Assembly: GCF_030403745.1 (NCBI RefSeq)
Contig: NZ_JAQMWP010000023.1
Coordinates: forward strand, 62,001-126,000
Origin: Streptomyces sp. S.PB5
GTDB lineage: Bacteria; Actinomycetota; Actinomycetes; Streptomycetales; Streptomycetaceae
Direction of reading: 5' to 3'
DNA: 64,000 bases
The notes below the pieces were generated by a model, which ran no database searches, had not been told where the DNA came from, and worked only from the letters and a program-made list of their open reading frames with translations. Below, piece after piece: positions 61,728 to 64,000 of this stretch. A program made the position numbers and the translations under genes. The number at the start of each line of letters is the position of its first letter. Position 1 is the first letter of the stretch.

Positions 61728-63449
61728 ATGACAGAGCCACCGCAGTCGAAACCCCCGTCCGCCCATCAGCCGACCGTGCTCGTCGTCGGCGCCGGCCCGA
61801 CCGGACTCACGGCAGCCCACCTGCTCGGCTCCCGCGGCGTACATGTGCTGCTGGTCGAACGCAACGCCACCACCAGCAACGACGCCAAAGCCATCAGCCT
61901 CGACGACGAGTCACTTCGCACCCTGCAGTCCGCCGGTCTCGACGAGGCGGTGTACCGGATCATCGTGCCGGGCACCGGAACCAGGTACTTCGGCGTCGGC
62001 GGACGTCCGCTCGTGCACGCCCGCGGCACCGGCGGACAGCGATACGGCCACCCCTTCAAGAACCCCTTCGCCCAGCCGGACCTCGAACGGGTGCTGCGCG
62101 AGCAGTTGAACCTCCTCCCCACCGTCGAAGTGCGCTTCGGCACCCGGCTGACGGCCCTCAGCCGACGTCCCGACCGGGTGCGCGTATCGCTGAGCGCGGA
62201 CGGCGAGGACCAGCGGGCCGAGGAACTGGACGTCTCCTACGTCCTGGGCTGTGACGGCGGCCGCAGCACCGTACGGGAACTGCTGTCCATCCCCATGCGC
62301 GGGCGCAGCTTCCCCGACGTATGGCTGGTGGTCGACACGCTTCAGGACACGCACGACCAGCGCTACGGAATGCATCACGGCGAGCCCGGCCGTCCCGTCG
62401 TCATCGTTCCGGGCCGCGACGGACGCTGCCGTTACGAGTTCCGCCTCAGGCCCGGTGAGTGCGAAGCGGGCGGCCCTCCCCCGTTCGAGCTGGTACGCCG
62501 GCTGCTGCGGCCCTACCGTGAGATCGCACCTGAGCAGGTGGAGCGCGCGGTCGCGTACAGCTTCCACGCGCTGTTGGCCGACCGGCTGCGTGACTGGCGC
62601 TGCTTCCTGCTCGGTGACGCGGCCCACATGATGCCCCCGTTCGCCGGGCAGGGTCTCAACTCCGGCCTGCGGGACGCCGCCAACCTCTGCTGGAAGATCG
62701 GCGACGTCCTGGCCGGCCGAGCCGGTGACGCCCTGCTCGACAGCTACGACACCGAGCGACGCCCGCACGCCCGGGCCGTCATCGACCTCTCCGTACGGCT
62801 CGGCCGGATCGTCATGACCACGAGCCGCAGCCGCGCGCTGGTGCGCGACATGCTGGTGCGCGCCGCCATGTGCACACCGCCCGGACGCCGCTACCTCACC
62901 GAGATGCGCTACCGCCCGGACACCCGCGTATGCTCCGGGGCCGTCGTCCGTCTCGACGGCCCCGAACAGTCGCTCGTCGGCACGCAACTGCCACAGCCAC
63001 GGGTCCTGCGCGGGCCACACCATCAGGTCACCCGACTCGACGATGTCCTCGGCCAGGGCTGGAGCCTGCTGGGGATCGGCGTGACCGACACCGACTGGGC
63101 GGCCGCGGTGCGGGCCGGCCTCCCGGACGCCGGACGTGTGGACGTCCATCTCGATGACCGCACCCCCCGTGACCACGACGACCGGACGGGGATAGCCGAC
63201 GCCGACGGCTGCCTCGAGGCCCTCCTCTCCGATCTGTCCGGACACTTCGTGCTCGTACGCCCCGACCGTCTGGTGGCTGCCGTGTTCGCTGCGGACCGAG
63301 CCGAGCACGTGGGGGCGAAGCTCCGGCGAGTCCTGGGCAATGACCTGGACGCCACCGCCCCACCACCCGGCGAACCCACGCCGCCGACCGTCGGTTCGCG
63401 CACCACCGACGTCGAAGTCCAGCCAGACATCCAGGGAGTACACCGATGA
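61728..63449 (+). CDS. FAD-dependent aromatic hydroxylase (MhpA/PheA-like)
   Basis: A 573-residue class A hydroxylase. The FAD motif VLVVGAGPTGLTAAHLLGSR begins near residue 17, the DG motif is VLGCDGGRSTVRELL, and the GD motif FLLGDAAHMMPPFAGQGLNS is near residue 297; a thioredoxin-like C-terminal domain follows. ATG 61728 is preferred over a TTG three bases earlier. It is related to the copy at 44551-46158 but in a different operon, suggesting a separate substrate. Its stop overlaps the next start by four bases. Confidence 0.9.
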   Translation: MTEPPQSKPPSAHQPTVLVVGAGPTGLTAAHLLGSRGVHVLLVERNATTSNDAKAISLDDESLRTLQSAGLDEAVYRIIVPGTGTRYFGVGGRPLVHARGTGGQRYGHPFKNPFAQPDLERVLREQLNLLPTVEVRFGTRLTALSRRPDRVRVSLSADGEDQRAEELDVSYVLGCDGGRSTVRELLSIPMRGRSFPDVWLVVDTLQDTHDQRYGMHHGEPGRPVVIVPGRDGRCRYEFRLRPGECEAGGPPPFELVRRLLRPYREIAPEQVERAVAYSFHALLADRLRDWRCFLLGDAAHMMPPFAGQGLNSGLRDAANLCWKIGDVLAGRAGDALLDSYDTERRPHARAVIDLSVRLGRIVMTTSRSRALVRDMLVRAAMCTPPGRRYLTEMRYRPDTRVCSGAVVRLDGPEQSLVGTQLPQPRVLRGPHHQVTRLDDVLGQGWSLLGIGVTDTDWAAAVRAGLPDAGRVDVHLDDRTPRDHDDRTGIADADGCLEALLSDLSGHFVLVRPDRLVAAVFAADRAEHVGAKLRRVLGNDLDATAPPPGEPTPPTVGSRTTDVEVQPDIQGVHR

Positions 63450-64000
63450 GGCTCAGCACTGTCCGTCTCGCCGACGAGCGCGAGCTCACCACCGCCGCTC
63501 GGCAGGAAGGTGACGAACTGGTCCTGCTTCCGTACTCCGACGTGGGTGCTCTGCTGTCCTCGGGTGACGACTGGATCGGACGGGCGGCCGTCGCGGACAG
63601 CGAGCGTATCCCGCTCGCCGAGGCACGGCTCGCTCCCGTGGTGCCCCATCCCAACAAAATCGTCTGTCTGGGACTCAACTACGCCACCCACATCAAGGAG
63701 ATGGGCCGCCCTACTCCCACGCACCCGACCCTGTTCGCCAAGTACGACGGTTCTCTGATCGGGCCGCACGAGGACATCCACATGCCAGCAGTGAGCGACG
63801 ACCTCGACTGGGAAGCCGAACTGGGGGTCGTCATCGGGCGCCGCGGCCGCCATGTGCCGCGCAGGAACGCACTCGACCACGTCGCCGGATACACCGTCGT
63901 CAACGACGTCACCGTACGGGACTGGCAGCACCGCACCAGGGAGTTCCTCTCCGGCAAGACGTTCGAGGCCACCACCCCCGTGGGCCCGGCCCTCGTCACC
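63446..64000 (+). CDS. Fumarylacetoacetate hydrolase-family protein, partial
   Basis: The first 185 residues of an FAH-family enzyme, cut by the right edge. The N-terminal domain precedes the catalytic start KIVCLGLNYATHIKEMGRPT; the metal-binding DWEAELGVVIGRRG and the conserved YTVVNDVTVRDWQHRTREFL then GKTFEATTPVGPALV are visible. Such proteins act as fumarylpyruvate hydrolases, homoprotocatechuate-pathway isomerase/decarboxylases or oxaloacetate decarboxylases. Following a VOC dioxygenase and a hydroxylase, a ring-fission product is the likely substrate. Confidence 0.93.
   Translation, partial: MRLSTVRLADERELTTAARQEGDELVLLPYSDVGALLSSGDDWIGRAAVADSERIPLAEARLAPVVPHPNKIVCLGLNYATHIKEMGRPTPTHPTLFAKYDGSLIGPHEDIHMPAVSDDLDWEAELGVVIGRRGRHVPRRNALDHVAGYTVVNDVTVRDWQHRTREFLSGKTFEATTPVGPALVT

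Noticed and set aside
1..64000. CRISPR arrays, tRNA/rRNA genes, phage genes, or a polyketide/NRPS cluster
   Set aside because: No short regular direct repeats with unique spacers, no tRNA-like cloverleaf region, no phage structural genes and no carrier or synthase domains were seen.

Overview
The window is high-GC actinomycete DNA, most likely from a Streptomyces chromosome. The reasons are the GC-rich third positions, GGAGG-type ribosome binding sites, GTG starts, ATGA overlaps, a mycothiol-type protein, an F420-dependent NADP reductase remnant, and IS630, IS256 and Tn3-family elements. It reads as an accessory catabolic region: aromatic-degradation operons interleaved with a plant-sugar island and mobile DNA. 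No rRNA, tRNA or CRISPR array was seen.

Layout. 1-5.2 kb: end of a membrane protein, then an operon of Rieske oxygenase, glutamine-synthetase-like enzyme, flavin/2Fe-2S reductase and metallo-beta-lactamase-fold hydrolase behind a VanR-type operator. 5.2-5.8 kb: two gene remnants. 5.8-18.3 kb: sugar island with a GH42, an ABC importer lacking its ATPase, a ROK regulator, a GH29 alpha-L-fucosidase, a second GH42 and a broken, partly inverted GH43. 18.6-24.8 kb: an EthD-like protein, LysR, flavin monooxygenase, alpha/beta hydrolase, a broken IS630 and a broken DUF2993 gene. 25.3-29.0 kb: hydratase, acetaldehyde dehydrogenase and aldolase, the end of a meta-cleavage pathway, divergent from an IclR regulator.

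29.0-38.7 kb is a complete Tn3-family transposon of 9718 bp with 38-bp inverted repeats and a 5-bp target duplication (GTACG). It sits in the last codons of the iclR gene. Between frameshifted tnpA and tnpR it carries a two-component system, a MacB/FtsX-like ABC transporter and a DUF418 membrane protein.

39.0-64.0 kb holds further aromatic catabolism: two ACMSD-type amidohydrolases (one with a twin-arginine leader), an acetate-permease-like symporter with its DUF485 partner, an Mhp-like set (extradiol dioxygenase, ring-cleavage hydrolase, flavin hydroxylase, TetR, hydratase), two MFS exporters, a SnoaL-like/TetR pair, SDR, mycothiol-dependent isomerase-like protein, a crotonase resembling 6-oxocamphor hydrolase, a carotenoid-cleavage-type dioxygenase with an aldehyde dehydrogenase, and a second ring-cleavage operon (VOC dioxygenase, flavin hydroxylase, FAH hydrolase) that runs off the right edge.

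Inferred working. Phenolic or stilbenoid plant compounds would be cleaved to aldehydes, oxidised, hydroxylated and ring-opened, and finished as pyruvate and acetaldehyde/acetyl-CoA. The sugar island would take up and trim fucosylated beta-galactosides. Several operators recur at separate promoters and define small regulons: a 23-bp ROK-type site, a GTTCC-N7-GGAAC IclR-type site, twin LacI-type sites and a transposon-internal site. An unusual number of genes carry single-base frameshifts, either genuine decay or uncorrected sequencing indels.
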